From Parasitella parasitica (taxonomy: Eukaryota > Mucoromycota > Mucoromycetes > Mucorales > Mucoraceae): a DNA stretch of 64,000 nucleotides. The notes beneath the pieces were generated by a model. It worked only from the letters and a program-made list of their open reading frames with translations. It did not search any database and was not told the DNA's origin. Within the stretch, counting starts at the first letter, position 1; every line of letters starts with the position of its first letter. Where the stretch lies: assembly GCA_025201805.1 (NCBI GenBank), contig MU619251.1:286603-350602 (forward strand), given 5' to 3'. Positions 44,145-55,300 of this stretch are shown piece by piece. Made by a program: the position numbers and the translations under genes.

Positions 44145-44452
44145 CTTGTGGAGTTTCCTTCGTACATAGATATATATATACATATATATAAACATATGAT
44201 TATAGAAAAAAATGTTACATAACACAATAAACTCGTATTACAATGTCTGGCCATTTAAACTATAAAGTTCCCTGAAATGCCCAAATTACACCTTACTTTC
44301 TGTGATCTGACTCTTTGGGTTCCAAAATCTAAAATAGAAAATCTGAAAGTCTCCTTCTGGAACTTGAATGGCCGCCGAGTTTTTTCATAAAATGCTCGCC
44401 GAGAAATAAAAGCTTTCTTTAGCCTCATTTTTCAATATAAAAAAAACTGAGT
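44145..44452. other. Intergenic region with AT microsatellite
   Basis: It holds a TATATATA/CATATATATA run (44168-44190) after the peptide gene and a TATA-like AATAAAAG near 44405 before allantoicase. No GATA cluster is obvious in this short promoter. Confidence 0.5.
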
Positions 44453-45952
44453 ATGGGGAACACTCTTAGTTCGCAAAAGCACCAATGTCTCAAAACACAA
44501 GAGTTCAAAGAGACCGGATTTGAAAGCTTGACTGAAGTGTCGTCCTGCCTACGCGGAGCAATCATTGAACTGGTGAGCGATGATTCATGTGGAAACGCCT
44601 CCAATTTGATAAAGAAGGGCAACGTAAATCGAATGTTAAACTTGGACGACTTCAGTAAAGCGGTGAATGACATTGATTCAATAGTATATTATACTCAATT
44701 AGCAATCTATAGGTGAGGAAACTGATGGCTGGCTGACAAAGAGACACGAATCGGCTGGGAGGTAAACGACAGTAACGTATGAGCAGTTGACTGCAGGCTG
44801 TATTGATATTCATAATTTGGGCAGCGCTACAGTGACGTTGTGTAATGACAGTAAAATTCTCGGCATCGACATTGATACTACGGGATATATAGACAGTTGC
44901 CCTTCTTTTGCAAGCGTTGAAGGATATCGATCGTCAGACATGACGGTAAGTCAATTGCATTAGTGGTATGGTGCTTTGCTTTGCTTTGAATTTAACGCTT
45001 AACAGTGGCAGGCTCTCATGCCCCAGTCGAGGATCAATGCCGACTCACATAATTTTTTCAGTATCAAGGAGTCGAATGTCTATTCAAGCGTCAGGTTAAA
45101 CGTCATTCCAGGTGGTGGCATCGTAAGTGGGGAGGGAGGCGGGTTTTTTGTTTATTGATTTGACATGTGTATTTTTTTTTTATATTTTTTTTGACAGGCC
45201 CGCTTTCGAGTGTATGGGGAAATATCGCCTGATTGGTTAGACAATACAAAGGATTACAATCTGGCGTCTGCCAATCTGGGTGCTCGCATCGTTCGCTGGA
45301 CAGATCAACGCAATGCAAACAATCCCAACATTCTGCTAGACAATGGAACTGAAATGCAAGTGCTTTTCCTTTACGCTTTATTTGATGGTTTTGACGAGCT
45401 ATTTTAAATAGATCTGAAGGCTGGCTGACCCCTCGCTCACGATTCGGAGAAGAGAGAAACGATTTCATCTTGATCCAGCTAGCTACAGCTGGCATTCTCG
45501 AATCCATCATCATTGACACGAATGGATTTGGCGCACACTCGCCCGAAAATGTATTTATCCAAGGCTGCTACAGTAAAGACGTAGACCCACATTATGACCA
45601 ATTTACCCGTTGGGTATGTCTAGTCTCGCATGGCTCGGTTGTTCCTGCAGATAAAACTGTTTTCCATGTCAATTTCAAAAGAGCTATTACTCACATTCGA
45701 TTGTATCTTGTTCCGGACGGAGGTATTCAGCAAATCAAGGTCATTGGCAAGCCTTCAGAGAAAGAGGACAAGCAGCCATTGTTAATCCAGTCTTTAGCCA
45801 AAGGAAAGAGTGTCCAAGACGATGCCGAACAAGAAGAGGAGGATAAAGTGGCAGGGTCTATGATTGACCAGTGCAGCAAAAGATCAGCTATTGAGCAACT
45901 GAATGTCCTGGATCAGACAGCGAAAAAGGGCAAGCGGCTTCGCAGCGATTAA
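44453..45952 (+). CDS. DAL2: Allantoicase
   Basis: Hydrolyses allantoate to ureidoglycolate and urea in purine breakdown. Six exons in my model (44453-44654, 44713-44761, 44825-44945, 45006-45122, 45198-45355, 45412-45952) give 395 residues. The two-module fold is visible: module 1 has SNLI...DGWLTKRHES, LGIDIDT, FASVEGY, RLNVIPGGGI and ARFRVYG. Module 2 repeats GWLTPRSRFG, DFILIQLATAG, IIIDTNGFG and HIRLYLVPDGG. The first two introns are inferred from frame and module length; the second (44762-44824) removes an otherwise in-frame TAA at 44763. Intron 5 uses a GC donor (AT|GCAAGT at 45356). An acidic/basic tail of about 70 residues extends beyond the usual end. It suits nitrogen recovery, where GATA factors often regulate, but no link to the GATA gene at 25.6 kb is shown. 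Confidence 0.85.
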
Positions 45953-46495
45953 TTGTTTTTATTTTTTACTTTCATTGTTGCCACTCCTAAAAAAACTAAT
46001 ATTGTCATAATTACTCTAATCATTTCTTTAATAAAGCAGCCCCAATCAGTGAATAAAGATTCTATATTCGAATGTGTGCAAAGCAAGTATGGCTCCTTTG
46101 AAATCACAGGCACAACGTTATCCAGCATCTCTATGTTACGCCAAGATGCTTTGAATCCTTTCTATAGGGTCTTTTGGCCGGCAATGGCCGTTGAATAAAT
46201 ATTAAATCAACCCAGCAAAAACTGACGCATCGTGTTGTTAACAATAAAGTGCAATAATAACGATAATGATAGCAACTGATTAATAAATCCATGCAATAAT
46301 GAAATAGTAGGCTGCCACTGGGACCAAGTTGAAATTCATCATTGCACACACTGCAATTAACTGTCCGCCAAACAAGTGCACTTTTAATTGCTGATGGCCA
46401 TGCAAATCATCTTTCTTCCTCTTCTTTACCTTTTTTTTTTCTTCTTCTTCTTCTCTTCGTCCCAGTTTCCTCGATTCTTTCAGCGATATTCACCA
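45953..46495. other. Intergenic region allantoicase-DENN
   Basis: No supported gene. A CT-rich tract (46409-46470) directly precedes the DENN start codon, whose context is CACCAATGG. Confidence 0.5.
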
Positions 46496-49400
46496 ATGGC
46501 CAACAGTCCTGCACCCGCTTCTCGAGTTGCAGACTACTTTTTTGTAGCAGGGCTCCACGATGATCACTTGCTAGCAACCTTTGAGTCTGCTAAAAAGTAC
46601 CAAAGGACAGGTGACAATGACGTATCGTACTACCGGCAGCAGGAGCAAGCCGTCTTGGGCAAACCGACAATGTCAGACTCTCCTCCAACACCAGACACTA
46701 TTGAATCTACCATGCGAGCTTCTGCGGGGAATCGTCGCCGTGGCTATTCCGTTGTCGAGCCGCCAGTCCTACACTCAACTTTATCGGAAGCTGCTACTTC
46801 CGCTTCTTTGTTGGGTGTATTGGACCATGTTCAGCATGTCATCGACAATTTTGACAAAGAAAGAGATACGGCCCGAGATAATGTGATTGCTGTGCAGGGT
46901 CCTCACAATACGGAGAAATACAACAGAAGCGATAGCGACAAGACAATTACGATGAGCAGTAATCACAGATCCAGCGTTTACTCTATAGATGAAGCGACAA
47001 GACGAATGTCTATTCGAGATGCAAATTCTTCCACTTCCACGAGGACATGGAGAAGCCCATCAGACCCCAAGAAAAGTAGGTTTATTTACACTGTGTATAT
47101 ATGAGCGCGTACAGAGGCTAATATACATTGGATGCAGTGGATAAACCAAAACGGTTCTCGTCAATATCTGTCAAAAAGTCACCGTCGACGGAGAGTGTGC
47201 CAGCTAGCTCTCCAGAGCCAAAAGAAGTGCCTAATATCTTGGACCTCAAATATACACCAACTGTACTGATGCGATACCCTAAAACAAACTATTCATTTGA
47301 CACACCCTTTCCAGCCTATGCAGCCATGGTAAGGCAAAACTGTAATTGAATAAAAAAAAAAAACCATTGACGCCAACGTTCGCGACAGTTCTGCTTTCCA
47401 AGAGATATATCCCTATACTTTGGAGATATACCACCGCCACCAGAACAGTGCCATTCATTCGTAAGTCTACACACCCGCGCTCCTCATTATTGTTGTATGA
47501 GCTAAACATTTTACCTGCAAATCTTATAGACAATGACAGATGAAAACGGAGCTACGGTGTATGGTACATGTGTTGTGTTTTATGAAAAGTTGGCAGACAA
47601 GCTCAAGGAGCCCGTGAACAATGCAATTAAAGATTGGGTAAAGGCCAATATGACTGCGAGCTCAGTTGAGTATGCTCAACATCTGCAAGGAAAACTTGAT
47701 TTCGAGAAGGACGAATTAGAAAAGGCGAAAAAGGATCAGGCGCAGATGACAATTGGATTATCAAAACGGGGAAAAGATGGCCACTTGCTCGAGATTGAAG
47801 AGAGAATCAGAACCTGTCAAGAAAATATTGGACTTTATAAGGAATTGCTGGAACCTGTCAAAATGGGGGTTTGCACTGCTGATGACGTTTGGGTGCCCAA
47901 GAGCATTGGGTTACTTGCCAAAATGCCTTGGATGGATTTGTTCAGCGACTGGATCCGAATTCTGCTCGATAACATTGTGGGCGTTGGTGGCCATAGAAAC
48001 AACCCAAAGCCTACCATCGACATTGAGACCACTGTCATCAACCTGATAGAGGAAGTACCTTTACCGCCTCCTGGCAGATTTGAAATTGGATTAACTATCA
48101 ACAAGAGACCCTTGTTCTTTTCGAGACCTCCTATCAATCAAGTGCCTGTTTTGAAAAATGTAAGTTTTGGCGCTATGTATGCTGAACCTGTGTTATACTA
48201 AATACTAAATACTAAATACTACTATTAGTTTTCATTATTCCCTTTATTTCGTGCTTTATCACCCCACCTGATTCTTGCAGTGTTAGAGGCAAGTAATTTA
48301 TACATCTCCCTGAATTTTCTTGACTAATTGTTTCCCATAGACTCTACTAGCAGAAGGCAAAGTATTGTTCTTGTCGCAATATCCAGGGATGCTTTCCCTG
48401 GCATGTGAGTCGTTTCGATACTTGCTTTTTCCCTTTTATTGGCAATTTGTATTCATTCCAGTTTTGCCAGAACGACTATTGACTTGCTTACAAGCACCTG
48501 TGCCGTATATGATTGGATTTCAGGGAAATATGGCAGACTTGGAAGACCATGCTCCAGAGGACGTTTGTATTGTAAATTTGGATAGCAATAGCATGCATCA
48601 CAGCCAAAGATCAATGCCAATACCCGACAGACAGCGACGAAAACTTCAGTCGGCCCTTGAACTGTACGCTCCTTTGCATACGAAATGCAAAATCCCTTAT
48701 GGCGTCCCATTGCCTGTCCAGTGCACTTACCCTAAAGGGAAGATGATCCTCAACTGCACTCGTTCCAGGGCCACAGATATTTTCATTAGTCCTGCAAGAC
48801 CTAGGGACTCTGAAAGCTCAGATACCAATACTTCAGTCTGGTCTCACTCAGCATCTTTCATGTCTAAACCCTCTGGTTTTTGGTCCAGCAATGCAAGCAC
48901 ACGTAGCTCCGACGAATCAGCTACCTCTATCAGCAATGCAAATCCAACTAAAGCCACTACTCCTATTCTATCAAAGATCAATACAGGCGAGCACATGCTG
49001 CCTCAGCTCCCTGGTCTGGCAATGCTGTCTACGAGCACTGGCAACTACGCTTCTTCTTCTACCAGTTCTTTGCATAGTCCTCCAATGAGCCCCATTAGAC
49101 CCACCACAAGTATCCAATCTTTACATTCAGCATCGTCAAACGTCTCTCGATCTCCAAACCAACGCGTATCTATGCCGTCCCCTATCACAGCTGCTAATGT
49201 CACTTCACTGGACAAACAAAATTCTTATAGAAAGGCCAATTACAGACGGTCTGACCCTCCACCAAAGCCGGCAGAACAAGATGTATGTAACAATCCAAGC
49301 AATCAGCTTATCTTTTCTAACTGCAGTCTTTTGATAGAACTCATCCAAAACTCGACTCGCCAGCTTCATGTCAAAACCAAAGGCTGTATTCCAGCAATTG

Positions 49401-50373
49401 GAACACACAGAGGCTCGCAACAGCAACATAACTACATCTCCTCGGATTTCCATTACCTACAACGATAATTTTGATCATGGCTATCATAATCAAGTACCGC
49501 GTCGTGTGAAACATATCGAAGGCCACATCATGGCCGAAATTTTTACTGCTGAACTTGGTAGATTCCAGGGATATCGTTGTGTTTGCGGCAAGCAGGTATC
49601 AGAAGAAGAGGATGAGGCTAGTCGTAAGCCTCGTATGTTTATGTGCTGTCAAGGTAAAAACAAAAAACAAAAACAGAAAATGTTCATTTACTATTTCAGC
49701 GACTTATTTCTTTACGAACCTAAGAGTGCCATTTAGTAACTCATAATACGTGCACAGATCAGATTTTGCACCCCTGCTTACCCACTTGTTTTGACGAGCA
49801 AAAGGTACACAATGCATTTATTCGCATGTTTGCTTCACTGCTGTATAATTACAGAACTGGGTTTGTGGATCATCTCGAATCGGGATCGATTACTGCAAGC
49901 GATGCCAATGGAGTTGCAAAGAAAGGTGTGTACTTTTCCAAAGAAAGGTTCCTAAAGCATTCAGATAAGGACACAAAGGTAATGAGAATGATACACGATG
50001 AATAGTTGGGACCATGGCAGCTAATTGTATAATAACACTAGACCTTTTTGTCAAATTTGAGTGGTTCGCAGATGTTTACTCAGTTTATCACGGACAGACT
50101 CTTAAAATCGAGCCAGGACCCTGAAATTTTGGTCTTTGACGAATACATCAAGCTCAAACTAAACCGCTCTAAACTTAAATTTGTTAAAGAAGAAACACCG
50201 TTCCTGAATGTAAGGTTATTCTAAGCTTCTTTGCCGATATGTACTGACATGTGCAAATATAGGATGAATCGTTCAGAGTATCACAAATAATATGGGCAAC
50301 TCCTCCGCCCGATGTAAAGTTCATCAATCAAGGCGATTGCAAAAGATTCCCAACAAATCTTCCTTTTTTATAG
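46496..50373 (+). CDS. DENN-domain protein, probable Rab guanine nucleotide exchange factor
   Basis: Ten exons (46496-47075, 47138-47328, 47389-47460, 47530-48159, 48229-48288, 48341-49282, 49338-49653, 49758-49978, 50072-50209, 50263-50373) encode about 1086 residues. uDENN begins with VADYFFVAGL and continues after a Ser-rich insert as PTVLMRYPKTNYSFDTPFP, FCFPRDISLYFGD and GATVYGTCVVFYEKL. cDENN contains LLAEGKVLFLSQYPGMLSLA, CESFRYLLFPFYWQFVFIPV and PYMIGFQGN. A Ser/Pro-rich linker and a CVCG...MCC cysteine pair precede dDENN (RMFASLLYNYRTGF, MFTQFITDRLL). Tripartite DENN proteins activate Rab GTPases in membrane traffic. A coiled, charged insert (LQGKLDFEKDELEKAKKD) lies within uDENN. 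Intron 5 uses GAG|GCAAGT. The subgroup is not clear. Confidence 0.85.
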
Positions 50374-50727
50374 CATTCTTCTATCTTGTACATTCTCATT
50401 TTCTGTATTATTTCATTTTATTTTTTACATATTTCTATAGATTCAACCACTACGCCGTTAATAAATACATAATTCTGGCTCCATCCAACAAAAATCTTTG
50501 ATAATTTAGAAAATGCCTGTTTACTGCATATCAAAGGTGGTTTGGCCTTTTTTTCTGCTGGATTAAATGCCTTCGATGGTGCTAACAACTATTCATCTTG
50601 TTTATCCGTACCTCTTTTAAGACGCAGATGCTTGATCCTGTATTAAGCTTGTTGAAATGATGAAAAGTGATATAAATTTTTGCCATGTCCTTCTCATATT
50701 TTTTTTTTCTCAACAAGTGGCGAATCT
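50374..50727. other. Short intergenic region, DENN to HNH
   Basis: No gene visible. AT-rich, with a T tract just upstream of the HNH start. Confidence 0.5.
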
Positions 50728-51837
50728 ATGCTAATATCCTTTTTAAACCAAATATTTTGCTGTTTTTTGCAACATGCGAGTACAGCAAACGATACCTCAG
50801 TTTTATTCAGCAGAGACGATGGCGCTTCCTTGGTATCGACTGACCGAGACATTGAAGAAATATTAGAAAATACGATTGTAAAGCCAGATGTTTTGGAGGT
50901 TGCAATCCCTCAAACAAATAGCTGCCCCAGGGAGGCTATTCCAACAATCAATACCAATTTACTTAACGGCATCCCACAATATTCTGACCAAGATGCGACA
51001 CGCTGTAAAGGATGCGGTCAAGCTTTTAGTTTAAATTTGAATAGTTTAGTTCGTCAAAGCCAATCAGTTTCGCATCTTTGTTATAGTTGCATAAGGTATA
51101 TATATATATACTTGATGCCGTCAGTAAAACCATGAATAATCCAAGTATATGCTGACTGACAACATTGGATTGTAAATTCTAGACTTCTTGATGTAATCAA
51201 ACAGCAAGATATCATAGGACGCCTTAGTCGTTTCACAAAGAGCGATGCTATTAATGTTGAACATGAAGCCAAGTTTACGTATTATCTTCATCAACATAAA
51301 GTTCACAGCCATGCAGAGTTGGCAGCAGGATTATTATATCACCTACCTTTATCAACCAATTACTATCGTAAGCAAATGGGTGGAACTACGCGTCTTGCAA
51401 AATTTGTTTATTACAGATCATTACCTGAAGAAAATAATGTTTCCCATTTTATCGACTGCGTTGGCTGCCAAAATTTTGTAGCCACAAGAAGAAGTACATT
51501 AATCAGCAATACTAAATATGCTTGGTCTAGGTATAGAGTGTATATACCCCCACACATTGCATCTCACAAGGAGCTATTTGCCTTAATGGTAAGCTCGAAT
51601 TGTACTTGTAAACTTAGTGGCGTTCAAGGTGTTTGGATAACAACTCCTGGATATCCAGATTATTCCCTCTCTTTGTTATCATTAGATCACATAGTCCCAT
51701 TGTCAAAGGGGGGAAGTTCACTTGTTAACAACCTCCAAGTTTCGCTGCAATTTTTCAATAACTTTAAAGGAAGCCATAGCCATGAAGAGTTTCAAACTTG
51801 GTTAAATGGATTTAAGCAGAAACAAGGCTGGTGTTGA
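50728..51837 (+). CDS. Cysteine-rich HNH-nuclease-like protein
   Basis: Two exons (50728-51095, 51183-51837) encode about 340 residues; the start is the first in-frame ATG and is uncertain. Two cysteine clusters suggest bound zinc: CKGCGQAF...CYSCI (residues about 100-125) and CVGCQNFVATRR further on. After TKYAWSRYRVYI, a third cluster (SSNCTCKLSGV) leads into LDHIVPLSKGGSSLVNNLQV, a good HNH signature (D-H-x-x-P-x-S-x-GG-x2-x2-NN-x-Q) as in McrA-like and homing-type nucleases. The last part, FNNFKGSHSHEEFQTWL, fits the closing helix. The sequence suggests a DNA-cutting or DNA-binding role. Host function, viral or mobile origin cannot be decided. Confidence 0.65.
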
Positions 51838-52375
51838 TACACTATAACACTTGTGATATATATGCTTTTATGTTGATTCAACAAAGCTAGCTCAGACTGT
51901 CATTTTGGTTGCAATGGTGGTGAATGAACTGTTTATTGTAACTTACCACGCGTTTTCTTTTAAATCCTGTATATTAATTACGCACTGAATTGAATGAAGT
52001 GGTTTAAAGCCAAAAATGAAGCAAAATAAAAATTGTCTTTAAAGCCTTACTTTTTAACATCTTTGTTATCAGTGCAAATAAATGCATTGTGGATTTACCT
52101 ATTGGATTCATGTGTTGCTGCTCCAAAACTGAAAACAGGCGCATACTGATAAATGGTATAAATTAGGGTATTATCTCAAAAAAGATGACTTGAGATTCAA
52201 AAAAAAGGCATCAATGCCACTCCTGGGAATGAAGAGAGAGTTACGATAAATCAATATGAATGTTTGAAAAGTTTAGAAATGAAGACATTTCGTGATTTGC
52301 TTTTATTCATGTATATGTTAAACACCTGCGAAATGAACTATCGTTGTGACCAAACATTAAGCCAAAAGATCGTTT
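51838..52375. other. Intergenic region between convergent HNH and FAB1 genes
   Basis: AT-rich 538 bp, no gene visible. It holds the 3' ends of both genes. Confidence 0.5.
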
Positions 52376-55300
52376 TCAATCTAGAATATGTGTCCAAAAA
52401 TCAGGTATCATACAGAAATAGAGATCGATTGCAGATCTAAAACGTTTTCTATACATTCTTGGAGAAACAATGGTGGGATCCTTTTTACCGCCACCCAGCA
52501 TGCCAGATTCTTTTACCCAACTTTCGAGTTTTTTATCCCATGTAAATGTACGAATAAAGTCTATAATTTGTTTAAATTAATATAATATAGTTGCATAATG
52601 AGAAGGTACTTGCCAACAATGCCCACAATAATTTCATTTGTGTCTTCATCAAATCCAACTAAAAGAGAGTAATCCATCACATCAAGAGATAATAAAAACT
52701 GTGTATCGTTGTATAGAGAATCTGACAGATTACATTTCGTGTCTACTCGCATGTACATTGGTGTTTTGCTAATAACTACGTATATACGAAACACAGTGAG
52801 CATACATACGGCGTTTATATCTTTCTTATTTCACGATCAAATTCGTACCTTCAACAAAATTCTCGTCTAAAAATACTTCGACGTCTTTTCCCGTCTTTTC
52901 AGCATACCTATTTCTCATGGAGCCCTTTAAATCGAACACCTTTTTGACCGATGTATCATAAAACAGGTTCTCCATGACCAGGATATCCATTTTCATTGAC
53001 TTGCCGCTGACATTATTATAGAATCCAATACGGTATAGACCAAAAATCTTGCACAAAACAGTAGGAATCTATCGAGATGTCACGTCAGTTAAACGCTTTA
53101 TATGTTTAAATCACAGAAATCCCTTACACCTTTATCAAATACTTCGTTGAACATGTATAAAAAGTATTTGTTGGCAGAACCCAGGAAAGCATCCATTTCA
53201 TATTTTGATATCTGTTTGATTAAGAAACGCTCATCTACCAAGTAGTTAATTCTTATTTTGTTTTTTAAAAAAAAAAAAGAAGAAGAGGAAAGAGAGATGG
53301 TGTACCTTTGGTTTTCAAGAATATAGAACCTGATTTTCCGCCCGCTGTATCCCATGGAGTGCACCTTGCAAGCGATGAAATAAAAATATCATCACAGCCA
53401 CAACTCTTTCGAAGCATGTGAAATTGTTCTGCAAAATAAATCTTGCAAGAAAAACTTGTCGATCCGCCCTGGAAACCTATTCATCGACGATAAGATTGAA
53501 GAGCACTGACTACCGCACAATATAAGCTTACTAAATCTCCATGGTTTTTCTCTTTCATCTGTCTCTGGAAACATCTCAGAAAAGAACGGTTTGCTCTCTG
53601 CTGTTGCATCTGTTGATTTTTCCTTGTTGGCTGCGTTAAATATCTCGGCTTTAGCCATTCTTAGTTCTTGTTTTCTTTGCAGTTTCTCGTTGTAAAAGGT
53701 GCTGCCAAGCATGTATGAGATAATGCTGCTAGGTTCATCTTCTCTAACTAGGATATTGGAGTCTGCAAAGATATGTTCATTGGGGGAACTAGGATATTTT
53801 TAGAATACACATACACAACACAATTTTGAGACGCTTACAATGGATAATCTAATGGCGCTAAGTTGCTGATGCTCTTTTCAGCAAGTACGTAGGTAATAGC
53901 TTTCATAATGGAGTTTTTTCCACTTGTATTTGTTGACCAGTCTAGATTCGAGGAGCCTATACAAACATTAATACTTTGCCGCATACCAATACGCGTCGAG
54001 GTACCTATTCCCACATTGGATGACTTCAACAACGCAGCTGCTTCCATCATAGCGGATGCTCCCGTTTTCAACTCTAAACATTCGTTTTTCTTGTCCATGA
54101 ACATTCCACTTTCAAGACTTAAAAACGGCAAGGTGTTTGTAGACATTTGCAATTGATGCTCTCTATGAAACTGTTCCAACTCCAATATACTCGGTACGAT
54201 TTCACGGCCCAATGATTCATCATATTCGTCAGTATCAGTCAAAGAGAACGTATTGTGCTGGAAAGGCACCAAGTTATTATTACTATCATCGTCTGCTTCT
54301 TCATCAGCGGAAATGGCTACCGCCGCACCATCTTGGCAATTGCCTTCATCAATCAGTAAAACAGTGCTATCTTCATCGTCGTCTATGTCATCATCGTCTG
54401 AGCTGGAAGAGACAGAAGAAGATGACGAGGCCGAAGATCTATCAATGTCATTGTCTTCATCGTCGTCATCTATCATCTCCTTGATTTTGGTATATGGCTC
54501 AAGCGACGCTTTGCTAGGCAATCTTTGACGTATTGTTCTTGCAGTCAGCTTGTTTTCTGAGAGTTTGCGATGATGTTGTTGATATTGAGTGTTCTGATGA
54601 TGGGGGGATGCAATGGGGATGGGAAGATGTGATATGCTAGAGCCAGTATAGCCAAATCTGTGATTATTATGCCTGCTGTTTGACGATGAAGCAGCAACAT
54701 TCCCCAAGTTTGCTGGGTGTTGGAATAAATAAGTTGCCGTAGGAATTGGGATACGACCACCTACTCGAAGTCGACTGGGAGATGGCTGCGACAATAAATT
54801 GCTGGACGACCCGCCAACAATAGCCATTGTTCTTGATCTCGGTCTAGGGATAGAAATATCTTGAGTCTCGTCAGTCTTATGTGAAGACAAAGAGGCTTTT
54901 GTATTAGCAGCTTTAGCAACAGCAGCAGCTTGAGCAACATGTTGAGCCGCTTGTGCAGCTGCCATTGCACTACTCACTGGATGCGTAATATTAGTAGATC
55001 CTAATCTTCGTTCTGCCATTGGCATCCTGTTGTTCAGCCCCGACATAAACCCGTATCTGTAAGCAATAGAAGATCTCTCTGGCATCTTGGTGGTGTAAGG
55101 GGATCCACGGTAAAAGGCAGGTTTTTGCGGTGTGGGCCCAATTGAAGTTTGAGGAGGAAATGGAAATGCATCCTGGGTAGCATTCTCCATTAAATGATTC
55201 GAAGAAGACTCATAAAATTGAGACTTGCGATTCTTGCTCTTATTGTTGTTGCTCTCCAACAGTTTCTGGATGGGCGACGTTTTCTGTTGCTGACTTGGCA

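Noticed and set aside
44655..44712. A 40-nt first intron in allantoicase (44663-44702)
   Set aside because: It is in frame, but a 58-nt intron with GTAAAG donor (44655-44712) is closer to the size of other introns here. Both remain possible.
44763..44765. In-frame TAA making allantoicase look like a pseudogene
   Set aside because: A 63-nt GT-AG intron (44762-44824) removes it, keeps frame and gives the normal distance between the DGWxTxRH and IDIDT motifs.
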